DNA from: an uncultured Clostridia bacterium
GTDB taxonomy: Bacteria; Bacillota; Clostridia; UBA1381; UMGS1253
NCBI GenBank assembly: GCA_934457145.1
Contig: CAKSHP010000004.1
Location: 55,794-119,793, forward strand
Length of the DNA stretch: 64,000 nucleotides
Direction: 5' to 3'
Positions 18,401 through 26,603 of this stretch are shown one piece after another (position 1 is the first letter of the stretch; every line of letters starts with the position of its first letter). Position numbers and translations under genes: made by a program. Under the pieces are notes generated by a model. That model did no database searches. It saw only the letters and a program-made list of their open reading frames with translations, and was not told the DNA's origin.

Positions 18401-19650
18401 TGTTTGTCCGATAAATCAATTGCGGGTGCGTCTTGTGCGTTGGTGTTTTCCAAAATATCGCGAAGAGTGTTTCCCTCATATATTTTGTAGTTATCTAAAA
18501 TAATGTTTGCACCGCTTTGCGAGGGAAACATATAAAACCTGAAAAGCGACATAGATGTCGGGCCGGACGAAAGAGGCGCCGCATTGCCAAGCTGTTTTTT
18601 GTTTAAATAAGGCGTTACCGTGTTTTCCAGAAGGTCGTATAAAAGCGCAATATTTGTTGTTTTTGAATTATTGTCAAGCTGAACGCTTTCTCCGTTTGAA
18701 AACTTTACAGTGCCGTTTTCAAACGACATACCGCCGAAAAACGAGTTTGAAAAATAGTCTTTACACTGTATTTCGCCTTTATACATTACATTTTTGTAAC
18801 CAAGGTCAAATTCAAACACCATATATCTTTTTGCTTTGAATTCAAAATCTATGTGGCATGCGGAAGAATCATCTTGTGAAACAGCTTTTATATATCCGTT
18901 TGAATTTGAAAATTCAAGGGCAATTTTATTTGTTTTTTCATATATTTTAAGTCCGTTTTTTATATTTGTGTCTTTGCTGTTATAATCGTTTGAATAAAAA
19001 ATTTCATCGCCGACAGTTTCGGTATCGCCTAAAATATCTGAAATGTTTTCGCGTTCGGCGGGGGTGGTGTCCGTGGCGCCGGCAATTGAAGTGGGGGAGC
19101 CTTTTAAACAGATTTGATCTATATAACACACTGCTCCCGGAGCAAAAGATGAGCGCCAGCCCGATGAGCGAAACGTTATGCTTGAAATTTTATTAAATCC
19201 TATGGGGTTTCTTGCCCGGGTTAAATCCTCGTATTTAAATGAAAAATCGTTCCACTTTTTTGCCTCAAGCTCAAGGGAGGCATAGTAGTAGTCTGCGTCG
19301 GCGGTTGCCGGGTTATCGCTTTCAAGTATCATAACGATTTTTGCGTTCTCGTCAGAGTTTAAGTAAACGGAAAATTCAATTTCGCTGTGTTTTGAAAAGT
19401 CCTCTGAAGAAGGAATAAATTTTGCGCAGTTTTTTTCGCCCGCCACAACTGCGGATAAATCCCACTTTGCGCTGTACTTTGCGGTGTTTTTGATTTTTTT
19501 GTCGGCTTCAAGTCCCGCTTTTGAAATTGCCGATGTGTTTTTCATGTCAACAACAATTGTTTTTTCATCATTTTCGGCAAATGCGTTAATATTTGCAAAA
19601 GACAAAAGAATTGCCGCCGATATTATAATTGATAGTATTTTTTTTAACAT
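15442..19650 (-). CDS. Secreted heparinase II/III- and alginate-lyase-like polysaccharide lyase with stalk and discoidin domains
   Basis: A 1402-residue exported protein predicted to cleave uronic-acid-containing polysaccharide; the exact substrate cannot be read from sequence. In order: signal peptide (about 1-25), two beta-sandwich binding-like regions (about 30-185 and 215-395), a copper-amine-oxidase-like stalk domain (about 425-545, with RTLIPVRAVSEAFG and RAFLPLRALC), an alpha/alpha toroid of alginate-lyase type (about 580-860, including GGNETNWN), a heparinase II/III beta-sheet domain (about 905-1145) with the NHSHLDCG motif (939-946), and a C-terminal F5/8 discoidin domain (about 1265-1402). 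GGAGGACGGACAC precedes the ATG. It has its own promoter and lies alone. Confidence 0.85.
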   Translation of the reverse strand: MLKKILSIIISAAILLSFANINAFAENDEKTIVVDMKNTSAISKAGLEADKKIKNTAKYSAKWDLSAVVAGEKNCAKFIPSSEDFSKHSEIEFSVYLNSDENAKIVMILESDNPATADADYYYASLELEAKKWNDFSFKYEDLTRARNPIGFNKISSITFRSSGWRSSFAPGAVCYIDQICLKGSPTSIAGATDTTPAERENISDILGDTETVGDEIFYSNDYNSKDTNIKNGLKIYEKTNKIALEFSNSNGYIKAVSQDDSSACHIDFEFKAKRYMVFEFDLGYKNVMYKGEIQCKDYFSNSFFGGMSFENGTVKFSNGESVQLDNNSKTTNIALLYDLLENTVTPYLNKKQLGNAAPLSSGPTSMSLFRFYMFPSQSGANIILDNYKIYEGNTLRDILENTNAQDAPAIDLSDKQAVSLLKNNVALSIYSNYIYYNSEKHQTYGGAYIKDNRTLIPVRAVSEAFGCDVDYNFETQTITIDGKAKIKTGSKDIILPDGSTYTSDIAAEIKNNRAFLPLRALCEQILNKSVTWHDLGVIVIGDNEFNASEGEFKAISNYLLYDRPTDLQITNMLSEKQISHPRIMLSNSDIKSVLENCKKDESAKIWKQNLLSSADETLKKSLPVYDVSSGELLYTSRDVYERSKLLGMAYLLTNDKKYADNLFKVYNAAAKFPDWCPSHFLDVAEMTCAFAIGYDWLYDYLNDNQKKVMEDAIINLSLNCYYDVYYKKSDYGWWFGGNETNWNIVCNGSAVMGALAVFDKNPGLCSKIIQIALRDIESMMQSFYPDGAWMEGTMYFTYAASYLANTISTLDTCFSTDFGLSRAPGLSNAPYYAIASNGPTGINNFHDSSYSPLNTDTLFWFAKKFNDINIAAVRYEDLKTYSPTPLDILWYNPDCKDKTANVFKDYYFRGVEFVSMRENTADKNSAWLSYHAGNAQVNHSHLDCGTFVVDIDGVRWAHDIGGDSYSLKGYHDADKHYYRQRPEGHNLYVINPDSSAGQTPSKAFSPVTTLVSKPRGAYSVCDLTPAYKDNASSAIRGFMLSDDRRSATIRDEITLKKDNSVFYWFAHAKGDIQIVDKHTAILTNEGKQVKFMIDSNIPDYEFYVADASPLPTTPVYSGQASNSAYKKLCLKATASGSIYVSCKYIALDDPNANTKIENIPISDWTIPDGETESFSLPELDMIYINGAPCENFASDRTVYSVTKTSDSTDIPKVSVSAKDNISYKISEAQNFGDDTIIETSFKDSSLPYKKTYIVKTKILPRLSDVSGFKRLQVAAHFASEQPQEDHPASAVSDNNTDDQSRWAASGDGQWVTLDLGSAKPVNAVAIAVMNSLSRQYNFEISVSNDNTNFKTVIPKTQTALTGGMQIFDFAETQNVRYVRYTGYQNTENSWNSVTEFAALQK

Positions 19651-19688
19651 GTGTCCGTCCTCCGGGTATAATTGATTTTGTTATTTTA

Positions 19689-19717
19689 AGTATAGCATCA
19701 AAGCAAATTTTCGTCAA
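19689..19717 (-). promoter_or_regulatory. Promoter of the secreted lyase gene
   Basis: TTGACG (complement 19712-19717) and TATACT (complement 19689-19694) with a 17-bp spacer. Confidence 0.8.
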
Positions 19718-19768
19718 TTTATATACGGCGTAAAGATAATTTTTGGCTACAAGCTCTTAAATTTTTGC

Positions 19769-19812
19769 AAAAAAAATAAATGCCTTAACTGAATAAGACA
19801 TTTATTTTTATA
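19769..19812 (-). terminator. Terminator after the 182-residue membrane protein
   Basis: On the minus strand, AAATAAATG and CATTTATTT pair, with inner CTTA/TAAG pairs, and are followed by a T run. Confidence 0.75.
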
Positions 19813-19816
19813 AAAT

Positions 19817-20365
19817 TTATTTATTTTTTGCTATTGACTTTTTTGTTATCGAAGAAAGCTTTCTTGAAACATAAAAATTATAAATCATAAGGAGTACGAA
19901 CACAACCGCAACAATAATGCTTACAAGCCTAAAATTAAAATATATGTTTCGAAAAGGCTCTGTAATTTTTCTTATAATTCCGGAGGTGGACTCTATCGGC
20001 AAAAATATCGTCAGATACTTATGCAAATTCACTATAAACGTGCCGATTGCAAAACCAAGCAGCATATGCGCATGATTTTTAACCAGCGACTTTTTTTCGG
20101 GATTTTTAACCTTTGCGGCCGCAAAGTAAAATGCAGCGGAAGAAATCAAAAACACAAAAAACAGCACTATTAAAACAGTCCATGTCGGTTTAATAACCAT
20201 TGTGTTTGTGCCCCGAAATCCGGTTGAAAATCTGTAAAAAATGAAAAGCAGCACAAAAGCCGTCAGTGTATATACAAAGTTAAGAACAATTCTGTTGCTC
20301 AGTTTTTCTTCATATCTTTCTTTTTCCTCAATACTTTTTATGTTTTTGAGATCTATTTTAAACAT
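19817..20365 (-). CDS. Hypothetical membrane protein, 182 residues
   Basis: Not recognised. After a charged amphipathic N-terminus (about 1-25) there are four hydrophobic segments: about 28-46 (NFVYTLTAFVLLFIFYRF), 62-84, 98-114 and 146-168. The last is followed by a Lys-rich tail. GGAGGAATTTTTAATA precedes the ATG. It follows rsmE by 67 bp and has its own consensus promoter, so it can be expressed separately from the pheA-prmA-rsmE group. Confidence 0.7.
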   Translation of the reverse strand: MFKIDLKNIKSIEEKERYEEKLSNRIVLNFVYTLTAFVLLFIFYRFSTGFRGTNTMVIKPTWTVLIVLFFVFLISSAAFYFAAAKVKNPEKKSLVKNHAHMLLGFAIGTFIVNLHKYLTIFLPIESTSGIIRKITEPFRNIYFNFRLVSIIVAVVFVLLMIYNFYVSRKLSSITKKSIAKNK

Positions 20366-20398
20366 TATTAAAAATTCCTCCTTAAGTGCAGTATATAC

Positions 20399-20427
20399 AG
20401 TATATCACAAAAAAAATCGTTTGTCAA
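20399..20427 (-). promoter_or_regulatory. Promoter of the 182-residue membrane protein
   Basis: TTGACA (complement 20422-20427) and TATACT (complement 20399-20404) with a 17-bp spacer. The -10 lies inside an ATATACTGTATAT palindrome, which could be an operator. Confidence 0.8.
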
Positions 20428-20432
20428 AAAAA

Positions 20433-21173
20433 TTATTTGTCAAATTCGTAATTAAGCATGGAAATGACCGCCGTTGAGGCAGTTTCCGTGCGGAGAATTC
20501 TTGTGCCGAGGGTTATTGTTTTTATGCCGAGGCGGTTGATGTAATCAATTTCACTGTCTGATATTCCGCCTTCGGGACCGATTAAAAACGCTGCATTTTC
20601 AATGCTTTTTTGCATTTTTAGATTTGTAAGATATGATTTTAAAGTTAAATTTTTTTCGTTTTCATAGCAAACAAAACAAGCGTCATAATTTTTTAAACGT
20701 TCTGCCGATTCGTTAAATGAGAGTGGCAGATTAATTTTGGGAATTATGCCGCGCATTGACTGTTTTGCGGCTGCCTCGCTCACGGCTTGCCAGCGGTCTG
20801 TTTTCTTTTTGGCATCTGCCTCGTTTTCAAGGCGGACAACGCATCTTGACATTATAACGGGATATATCTCATATGCTCCAAGCTCAACGCATTTTTGAAT
20901 AATATAATCCATTTTAGAAGCCTTTGGCAGCGCCTGAAACACGCTTATTTTAATGCCTTCCTCGGATTTTGAAGTTTCTTTTGATAAAATATCCAATAAA
21001 ACCTCCGACTTTGAAATATCCGATATACGGCAAAGGTAATCGGTTTTATTCATATCGCACACGGTGAGCGTGTCGCCCGTGTTCATGCGAAGCACTTTAA
21101 AAATGTGGCGCGCGTCGTCGCCGGTTATTTTTATTTTATTATCTGAAATGTTATTGCAAAAAAACTTAGGCAT
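20433..21173 (-). CDS. rsmE: 16S rRNA (uracil(1498)-N(3))-methyltransferase
   Basis: SPOUT-class methyltransferase acting on 16S rRNA. It has 246 residues. Family signatures are the N-terminal GDDARHIFKVLRMNTGD (PUA-like part), CVELGAYEIYPVIMSRCVV, FLIGPEGGISDSEID and the knot segment LGTRILRTETASTAVI. It follows prmA by 35 bp, a pairing conserved in many bacteria. Confidence 0.96.
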   Translation of the reverse strand: MPKFFCNNISDNKIKITGDDARHIFKVLRMNTGDTLTVCDMNKTDYLCRISDISKSEVLLDILSKETSKSEEGIKISVFQALPKASKMDYIIQKCVELGAYEIYPVIMSRCVVRLENEADAKKKTDRWQAVSEAAAKQSMRGIIPKINLPLSFNESAERLKNYDACFVCYENEKNLTLKSYLTNLKMQKSIENAAFLIGPEGGISDSEIDYINRLGIKTITLGTRILRTETASTAVISMLNYEFDK

Positions 21174-21208
21174 AATAAAACGTCGGCCTTTCTGAAAACT
21201 TTTTTAAA

Positions 21209-22174
21209 TTACATTGCGGTAATTGATGCCCATTCGCCCTTTTCCTGTATTGATAAAATTTTATATCCCGCATTTTGCAAAGCTGATTTAACATCTGCTA
21301 TACGCTCTAAAATTATGCCGGAGCAGATAAAGTGTCCGCCGTCTTTTAAAACGCTTTTTGCCATGGGGGCAAGAGCAATTATAACATCTGCAACTATGTT
21401 TGCCAGAATAATATCATATTTTTCTTCTGACAAGAGATTTTTTATTTTGCTGTCGGTTAAAATATTTCCTGCGGCAGTTTTATATTTTGATATGTCAATG
21501 TTATTTTTTGCGGCATTTTCGGCTGCAATCTTTGCTGCGTTGGGATCAATGTCTATTGCAAGTGCATGGTCTGCGCCCAAAAGCATTGCAATAATCGAAA
21601 GTATGCCGCTGCCGCACCCGAGGTCTAAAACAGCGTCGCCATTTTTGATATATTTTTCTAAATTTTCAAGACAAAGCTGCGTGCTTTGATGAGTGCCTGT
21701 TCCGAAGCTCATGCCGGGGTTTATTGTAAACACGGTTTTGCCTTCGGTGTTTTCGGCTTTTTCCCATTCGGGAACAATCATAATCTTTTCGCCGACGGTG
21801 AGCGGTTTATAATATTTTTTCCAGTTTTCCGACCAGTCCTGTTCTGCAAGAGAGTCGCTTTTAATTGAAAGACTGCCGAAAAAATCTTCGCTATCGTCTG
21901 CTTTTAATTCGCCGAGCGCCGCGTTTATCATTGCAAGCTGTTCATGTCCGGAGGCATTGTCTGTTATATAAACTTTAACATATGTCGGAGAGGATTTTCT
22001 GAAAAGAAGCGAATCGTCAACATAGTCCCAATACTGCTTGCTGTTTTCCAAAAAATCGTTAAAATCGCCGGAGTCTTCAATTTCAAGCCCGGTTATGCCT
22101 ATAGAATACATTTTCGCGCAAAGCGCCTCTATTGCCTGAGGTTTTGTGTTTATTGAAAGTCTGAGCCAATTCAT
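21209..22174 (-). CDS. prmA: Ribosomal protein L11 methyltransferase
   Basis: Methylates ribosomal protein L11 using S-adenosylmethionine. It has 321 residues. The SAM-binding motif I is VLDLGCGSGILSI, and FTINPGMSFGTGTHQST and ILANIVADVI are typical of PrmA. It lies between pheA (23 bp upstream) and rsmE. Confidence 0.96.
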   Translation of the reverse strand: MNWLRLSINTKPQAIEALCAKMYSIGITGLEIEDSGDFNDFLENSKQYWDYVDDSLLFRKSSPTYVKVYITDNASGHEQLAMINAALGELKADDSEDFFGSLSIKSDSLAEQDWSENWKKYYKPLTVGEKIMIVPEWEKAENTEGKTVFTINPGMSFGTGTHQSTQLCLENLEKYIKNGDAVLDLGCGSGILSIIAMLLGADHALAIDIDPNAAKIAAENAAKNNIDISKYKTAAGNILTDSKIKNLLSEEKYDIILANIVADVIIALAPMAKSVLKDGGHFICSGIILERIADVKSALQNAGYKILSIQEKGEWASITAM

Positions 22175-22197
22175 AGTTTGTTAAACCTTTCGTGTAA

Positions 22198-23337
22198 TTA
22201 TTTATGTGATTTGTAAAGTCCTAAAAGCTTAAAGTAGCCGGCTTGTTTTTCAAGCGTGGTTAAAAGCTTTAGTGTATTTTCGGTGCCGCCGTTTATTTCA
22301 AAGTCGACAAAGAAATTGAATTTGCTTAAATTGTCCGTCACGGGGCGGGATTCAAGCTTTAAAAGATTTATATTGCTGTTTGCAAATATCGAAAGATAGT
22401 TTGAAAGCGCTCCGTAGGTATGCGAAAGACCGAAAACAACGGAAACCTTATCAGGCTTAAACACAGAGGTTTTATCCTTTGAAACAATAATAAATCTTGT
22501 TGTGTTTGCGCTGCTGTTTGAAATATCTTTTTTTATTATTTCAAGATTATATGCCGTTTTTGCGCCGATGGATGCAATTGCCGCAACGGTTTTATCTTTT
22601 TTATCGCTGACCGTTTTTGCGCTCAGCGCAGTGTTTAAACATGGAGTTGTTTTGCAGTTTTCAAGTTTTGAAAGAAAATTTGAACACTGATAAAGCGCCT
22701 GGGGATGCGATATCACTTCGCGTATATCTTCTAAAGACGCGCCTTCGCAGCCTAAAAGCAAATGGTCGATTTTCAAATTATACTCGCCGACGATAAATAA
22801 ATCGTATTTTAAAAGAAGGTCAAAAACCTCGCTTACCATGCCGGTTGAAAAATTCTCCAAAGGAAGCACACCGTATTTGCATTTTTCGGAGTTTACGGCT
22901 TTAAAAACGTCTTCAAAAGTGGATTCGGCGCATAAATTCGCGTCACTGCCGAAAAAGGATTTTGTCGCCTGCTGGCTGTTTGCTCCGTTAATTCCCTGAA
23001 AGGCAATTTTTTCGTTTGTGGTCGCGGTTAAATGAGCGGTCTGGCTTTGAGAAAGCTTTCTTTGATATTCTTTTGAATAGAGCATCATATCGTTTAAAAG
23101 CTTCACTGCCCAGTCGCAGTAGTTTTTGTTTTTTACCAAAGATTTAACGCCCTCAAGCTTTTGAGCCTCTCTTTTTGCGTCAAAAACGGGAAGCGAGTTT
23201 TTTATTTTATAGTCTGCAACCTCTTTTGAAAGGTCCATGCGTTTTTCAAAAAGTTCTATTATTTTTTTATCGGTATCGTTTATATCGTCTCTTACAACGC
23301 TTAAATCTCGCATATTAAAATCGGTAAGTCCTTTCAT
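22198..23337 (-). CDS. pheA: Bifunctional chorismate mutase / prephenate dehydratase
   Basis: Converts chorismate to prephenate and then phenylpyruvate for phenylalanine synthesis. Three parts: an AroQ-type chorismate mutase (about 10-95), prephenate dehydratase (about 108-285, with the TTRF motif at 279-282) and an ACT domain (about 297-375) with ESRP (329-332), the phenylalanine-binding signature. The start is uncertain. The first ATG (23337) is only about 10 bases from the predicted transcription start and has no ribosome site. An in-frame ATG lies eight codons later. Unlike most P-protein genes, it heads a unit with prmA and rsmE. Confidence 0.94.
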   Translation of the reverse strand: MKGLTDFNMRDLSVVRDDINDTDKKIIELFEKRMDLSKEVADYKIKNSLPVFDAKREAQKLEGVKSLVKNKNYCDWAVKLLNDMMLYSKEYQRKLSQSQTAHLTATTNEKIAFQGINGANSQQATKSFFGSDANLCAESTFEDVFKAVNSEKCKYGVLPLENFSTGMVSEVFDLLLKYDLFIVGEYNLKIDHLLLGCEGASLEDIREVISHPQALYQCSNFLSKLENCKTTPCLNTALSAKTVSDKKDKTVAAIASIGAKTAYNLEIIKKDISNSSANTTRFIIVSKDKTSVFKPDKVSVVFGLSHTYGALSNYLSIFANSNINLLKLESRPVTDNLSKFNFFVDFEINGGTENTLKLLTTLEKQAGYFKLLGLYKSHK

Positions 23338-23354
23338 TAAAATAATACTTATAT

Positions 23355-23383
23355 AGTATAAACAAAACGAACCGATATGTCAA
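23355..23383 (-). promoter_or_regulatory. Promoter of pheA-prmA-rsmE
   Basis: TTGACA (complement 23378-23383) and TATACT (complement 23355-23360) with a 17-bp spacer. The leader before pheA is therefore very short, so attenuation of the T-box type is excluded. Confidence 0.85.
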
Positions 23384-23461
23384 TACAAAAGTTGAGCTTA
23401 AAGGACAAAAAAAGCAAAAGTTTTAAAAAAATTAACAAATAGCGCTTTATTTTATTATGAT

Positions 23462-24244
23462 TTATTGCAAAAGAAAGTTTTTTCGTTTATATTCGCCGGG
23501 AGTTGCGTTGAGAAATTTTTTAAAAACGCGGTCAAAATAATATGCTGAAGAAAATCCGCACATAGAAGCAATTTTTGAAACGCCGAAATTGCTGCTTATT
23601 AAAAGCTGTTTTGCCAAATTCAGCCGAAGCGAGGTTATAAATTTTACGGGCGTTGTGTGGTATACGGCAAAGAATGTGCGCCTGAAATGCCCTTCGCTCA
23701 TGTTAGCGGCATCGGCTAAATATTTTACGGTTAAAGAAGGGTCGGTATAGTTTAAATTGATAATTTTAACGGCTGCTTCAAGCTGTTTTTTTCTTATCGA
23801 GGGAATATAGCTGCATATTGAAGAAAAAACAATTTTTGAATATATATCATAAAGTATGGATTTGCAGAGTATTTTGTCTGAAAAATTTCCGATTGTCCAG
23901 AGATTTAAAAACCGGTAAAATAAATTTTCGGTTTGGCTTTGGTTTTTGTAAACCGCATTTTCCATAACGGCATTTTTAAATTCAAACAAGAAATCTATAA
24001 ATATAAAGCTGTAATCCGAAACGGTCACTTCTATATCATAAGTGCTTTTATAAGCAAGATAGATTATATCTCCCGGCTCAATAAAATAGTCTTTGCCCGA
24101 AAATGTGTATTTTGCACTGCCCGATAAAACATATACGAAACAGTCGCTCTTTCGCTCGCTGCAGTGCGGAGCGGAAACGGGAAAGGTTGCTTTTGTTACC
24201 GAGAGGATTTTTTGTATGTTTAATTCGCTGTTTGTTATCTTCAT
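23462..24244 (-). CDS. AraC-family transcriptional regulator (divergent from the glycyl radical enzyme)
   Basis: 260 residues: an N-terminal cupin-like sensor (with FVYVLSGSAKYTFSGKDYFIEPGDII) and a C-terminal double helix-turn-helix with VKYLADAANMSEGHFRRTFF and VSKIASMCGFSSAYYFDRVFKKFLNATPGEYKR. I chose the ATG at 24244, after GGTGATAAAA. The longer open frame to 24289 crosses this gene's own promoter. Divergent placement next to the glycyl radical enzyme gene suggests that it regulates that gene (inference). Confidence 0.9.
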   Translation of the reverse strand: MKITNSELNIQKILSVTKATFPVSAPHCSERKSDCFVYVLSGSAKYTFSGKDYFIEPGDIIYLAYKSTYDIEVTVSDYSFIFIDFLFEFKNAVMENAVYKNQSQTENLFYRFLNLWTIGNFSDKILCKSILYDIYSKIVFSSICSYIPSIRKKQLEAAVKIINLNYTDPSLTVKYLADAANMSEGHFRRTFFAVYHTTPVKFITSLRLNLAKQLLISSNFGVSKIASMCGFSSAYYFDRVFKKFLNATPGEYKRKNFLLQ

Positions 24245-24260
24245 TTTTATCACCGAAATT

Positions 24261-24289
24261 ATTTTATAATATTGAAAACCAAAAATCAA
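24261..24289 (-). promoter_or_regulatory. Promoter of the divergent AraC gene
   Basis: TTGATT (complement 24284-24289) and TAAAAT (complement 24261-24266) with a 17-bp spacer. Confidence 0.7.
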
Positions 24290-24335
24290 GGAAAAACAAA
24301 AAAATATGTTTGAAATGTATTATTTTGCTGTTTTG

Positions 24336-24352
24336 TGTATTTACAAAATACA
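24336..24352. promoter_or_regulatory. Palindrome over the -35 of the glycyl radical enzyme promoter
   Basis: TGTATTTACAAAATACA is a 7-3-7 inverted repeat. It overlaps the candidate -35 at 24340-24345, so it may be an operator. Confidence 0.5.
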
Positions 24353-24368
24353 AAGCAAATGATATTAT
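24340..24368 (+). promoter_or_regulatory. Candidate promoter of the glycyl radical enzyme operon
   Basis: TTTACA (24340-24345) and TATTAT (24363-24368) with 17 bp between. The -10 lies inside the first of three tandem repeats. The weak -35 would suit activator dependence. Confidence 0.6.
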
Positions 24369-24414
24369 ATTTACGCAAATGATATTATATTTACGCAAAT
24401 GATATTATATTTAC
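24355..24414. repeat. Three perfect 20-bp tandem repeats upstream of the glycyl radical enzyme
   Basis: Unit GCAAATGATATTATATTTAC occurs at 24355-24374, 24375-24394 and 24395-24414 without a mismatch or spacer. The ribosome site GGAGG begins one base after the last copy. Each copy carries TATTAT, a -10-like hexamer. The 20-bp period is close to two helical turns, as for iterated regulator sites. It is not a CRISPR, because there are no spacers. Confidence 0.95.
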
Positions 24415-24426
24415 GGAGGCGGTAAA

Positions 24427-26586
24427 ATGTTTGGTGAATTTGAAAAGTATAAATCAAATTTTAAAAATCAAGACGAAAAAAATAACGGACGCTTTGGCGA
24501 AGATGAAAAAACGCTTCGGCAAAACATTAGAAAAATAATAAACGAAAACTCTTCGGTTGCCGGGGCAAAGAAAGAGGCGATAAGATATATTTTATTAAAT
24601 GCAAATGTCGATATAGCGGAAGAGGATATTTTTGCCGACAAAATCGAACATTTTGACATTATGAAAGATTTTCTAAACGAACGCATAGAACTTTTGAAAC
24701 AAAAAGACGAAAGAAAAACCGCAGAAAAACAAAAACTGCTGGAGGATACCGGCTGTATCACGGCGGGATTTGATTTCGGGCATATCGGACCGGACTGGGA
24801 CTTTTTAATGCAAAACGGAATTTCAAAAACGATAGAGCGGCTTAAAGAGTTTAAACAAAAAAACAAAGATAAAAAAGAGTTTTATGATAGGTGCATAACC
24901 GTGTATGAAGCGATACAGTCGCTTTTTTATAAAATGGCAAAATGCGGCGAAAGCTTAAAAACAAAAAACGGCAGCTTTATTTCAGAAAACCTTAAAAGTC
25001 TTGCAAAAAATCCGCCGAAAACTCTTGTGCAGGCTATGAATCTTAGTTTGCTGATGTATGAAATATTAACAAATTTAGATAACACAACAGTGCGCTCGCT
25101 CGGCGGTTTGGATCATTTGTATTATCCGTTTTACAAATCCGATCTTGAAAGCAAGCGTTTTACGGAAAAACAGCTTCGAAAATTTACGCGCCTGTTTTTA
25201 AAAAAACTCAGCGAAAAAAAAGCGATTGCGAATATGCCGTTTTATATATGTTCGGCAGACCAAAACGGAAACGACATGACCAATCCTTATACAAAAGTTT
25301 TGATACAGGAGTATTTATCGCTTGATATATACGATCCGAAATTTCATGTTATGTATCACAAAAATATTGATAAAGACATACCCGAGATGATTTTAAAAGC
25401 GATACGGGACGGAAAAAACAGCTTTGTTTTTATAAATTCAGATACGGCGAAAAATGCGCTTGAAAAAATAGGGATAAGCAAAGAAGATGCAAAAAGAATA
25501 ACCGTTTACGGCTGTTATGAAACGGCTGCCGAGGGCTGCGAAGTTGCCGCAACGTGCGGAGGATATGTTAATCTGGCAAAAGCAGTTGAGCTTGCAATGT
25601 TTAACGGCTGCGATGTTTTATCAAAAAAACAGATAGCAATAAAAACAGGGGAAGATTTTGAAAGCTTTGATGAATTTTACGGAGCGGTTAAAAAGCAGAT
25701 TGAATTTATGACAAACGCCGCAATGGATATAAATACCGCATACGAAAAAGGATATGACAAGGTTTTTTCTTCGCCCGTGCTGTCTGCAACATACAAATGC
25801 AGCGTGCAGAGCGGAACCGATTTATATTTGGGCGGTGCAAAGTATAACAATACTTCAATTGTCGGCGCCGGAATTGCAACTCTTGTTGACAGCCTGGCTG
25901 CCGTGCGAAAGATTGTTTTTGAAGAAAAAAAGGTTACGCTCAGCGAGCTTAAAGAAATTCTTAAATCCGACTGGAAAGAAAGAGAAGACCTTTGCAATTA
26001 CTGTTTAACAAAGCTTTCAAAATACGGAAACGATTGCAGCGAGGCAGATATTTACGCTTGTGAAATAACAGAATTTTTCTCACGTCTCGTAAACGGCAAA
26101 AAGAACGGGCGCGGCGGAGTTTTTCGCAGCGGTTTGTTTTCTGTTGATATGAGGTTTGGTTTCGGCAAAAAACTTTGTGCAACGCCGAACGGAAGAAAAA
26201 GCGGCGAGCCGATTTCAAAAAATGCCGCGCCTTCGGACGGAGCGGACAAAAACGGCGTAACAGCATATTTAAACTCTATGCTGAAAATGGATTTTTCAAA
26301 CTTTCCGGACGGATGCGTTGCAGATGTTGTTTTGCACTGTTCATCTGTTGAGGGAGATGACGGCATGCAGGCGTTTTTTGGGCTTTTGTATTCGTTTATG
26401 AAACGCGGAGGATTTGCAGTTCATTTTAATGTTTTAAGTCCGCAAAAGTTAAAAAAGGCGCAAAAAGAACCCGAAAAGTATAAAAATCTGCAAATCAGAC
26501 TGTGCGGCTGGAATGTGCGCTTTACAGATTTGAGCAAAGAAGAACAGGACAGATTTATTTTGCAGTCGGAAAATGCTTATAATTAA
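24427..26586 (+). CDS. Glycyl radical enzyme, pyruvate formate-lyase family, substrate unknown
   Basis: 719-residue member of the PFL-like superfamily, which uses a protein glycyl radical under strict anaerobiosis. The catalytic cysteine is Cys363 in YGCYE, with Glu365 two residues on, the GCxE arrangement of dehydratase-type members rather than the Cys-Cys of true pyruvate formate-lyase. The glycyl radical site is Gly694 in RLCGW, followed by FTDLSKEEQD. The CGWN form differs from the usual SGY/AGY loop. It is shorter than most relatives (about 780-850). GGAGGCGGTAAA precedes the ATG. The activase follows 17 bp downstream and AraC regulators flank both sides. I cannot assign the reaction. 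Confidence 0.9.
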   Translation: MFGEFEKYKSNFKNQDEKNNGRFGEDEKTLRQNIRKIINENSSVAGAKKEAIRYILLNANVDIAEEDIFADKIEHFDIMKDFLNERIELLKQKDERKTAEKQKLLEDTGCITAGFDFGHIGPDWDFLMQNGISKTIERLKEFKQKNKDKKEFYDRCITVYEAIQSLFYKMAKCGESLKTKNGSFISENLKSLAKNPPKTLVQAMNLSLLMYEILTNLDNTTVRSLGGLDHLYYPFYKSDLESKRFTEKQLRKFTRLFLKKLSEKKAIANMPFYICSADQNGNDMTNPYTKVLIQEYLSLDIYDPKFHVMYHKNIDKDIPEMILKAIRDGKNSFVFINSDTAKNALEKIGISKEDAKRITVYGCYETAAEGCEVAATCGGYVNLAKAVELAMFNGCDVLSKKQIAIKTGEDFESFDEFYGAVKKQIEFMTNAAMDINTAYEKGYDKVFSSPVLSATYKCSVQSGTDLYLGGAKYNNTSIVGAGIATLVDSLAAVRKIVFEEKKVTLSELKEILKSDWKEREDLCNYCLTKLSKYGNDCSEADIYACEITEFFSRLVNGKKNGRGGVFRSGLFSVDMRFGFGKKLCATPNGRKSGEPISKNAAPSDGADKNGVTAYLNSMLKMDFSNFPDGCVADVVLHCSSVEGDDGMQAFFGLLYSFMKRGGFAVHFNVLSPQKLKKAQKEPEKYKNLQIRLCGWNVRFTDLSKEEQDRFILQSENAYN

Positions 26587-26603
26587 GAGAAAGGACAATC
26601 GTT

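Noticed and set aside
23338..23400. Attenuator or T-box before pheA
   Set aside because: The consensus promoter leaves only about 10 to 35 bases of leader.
24355..24414. CRISPR array
   Set aside because: The three 20-bp units adjoin each other without spacers.
24427..26586. True pyruvate formate-lyase (pflB)
   Set aside because: It lacks the adjacent Cys-Cys pair and the SGY radical loop; its activase has extra ferredoxin clusters, unlike PflA.
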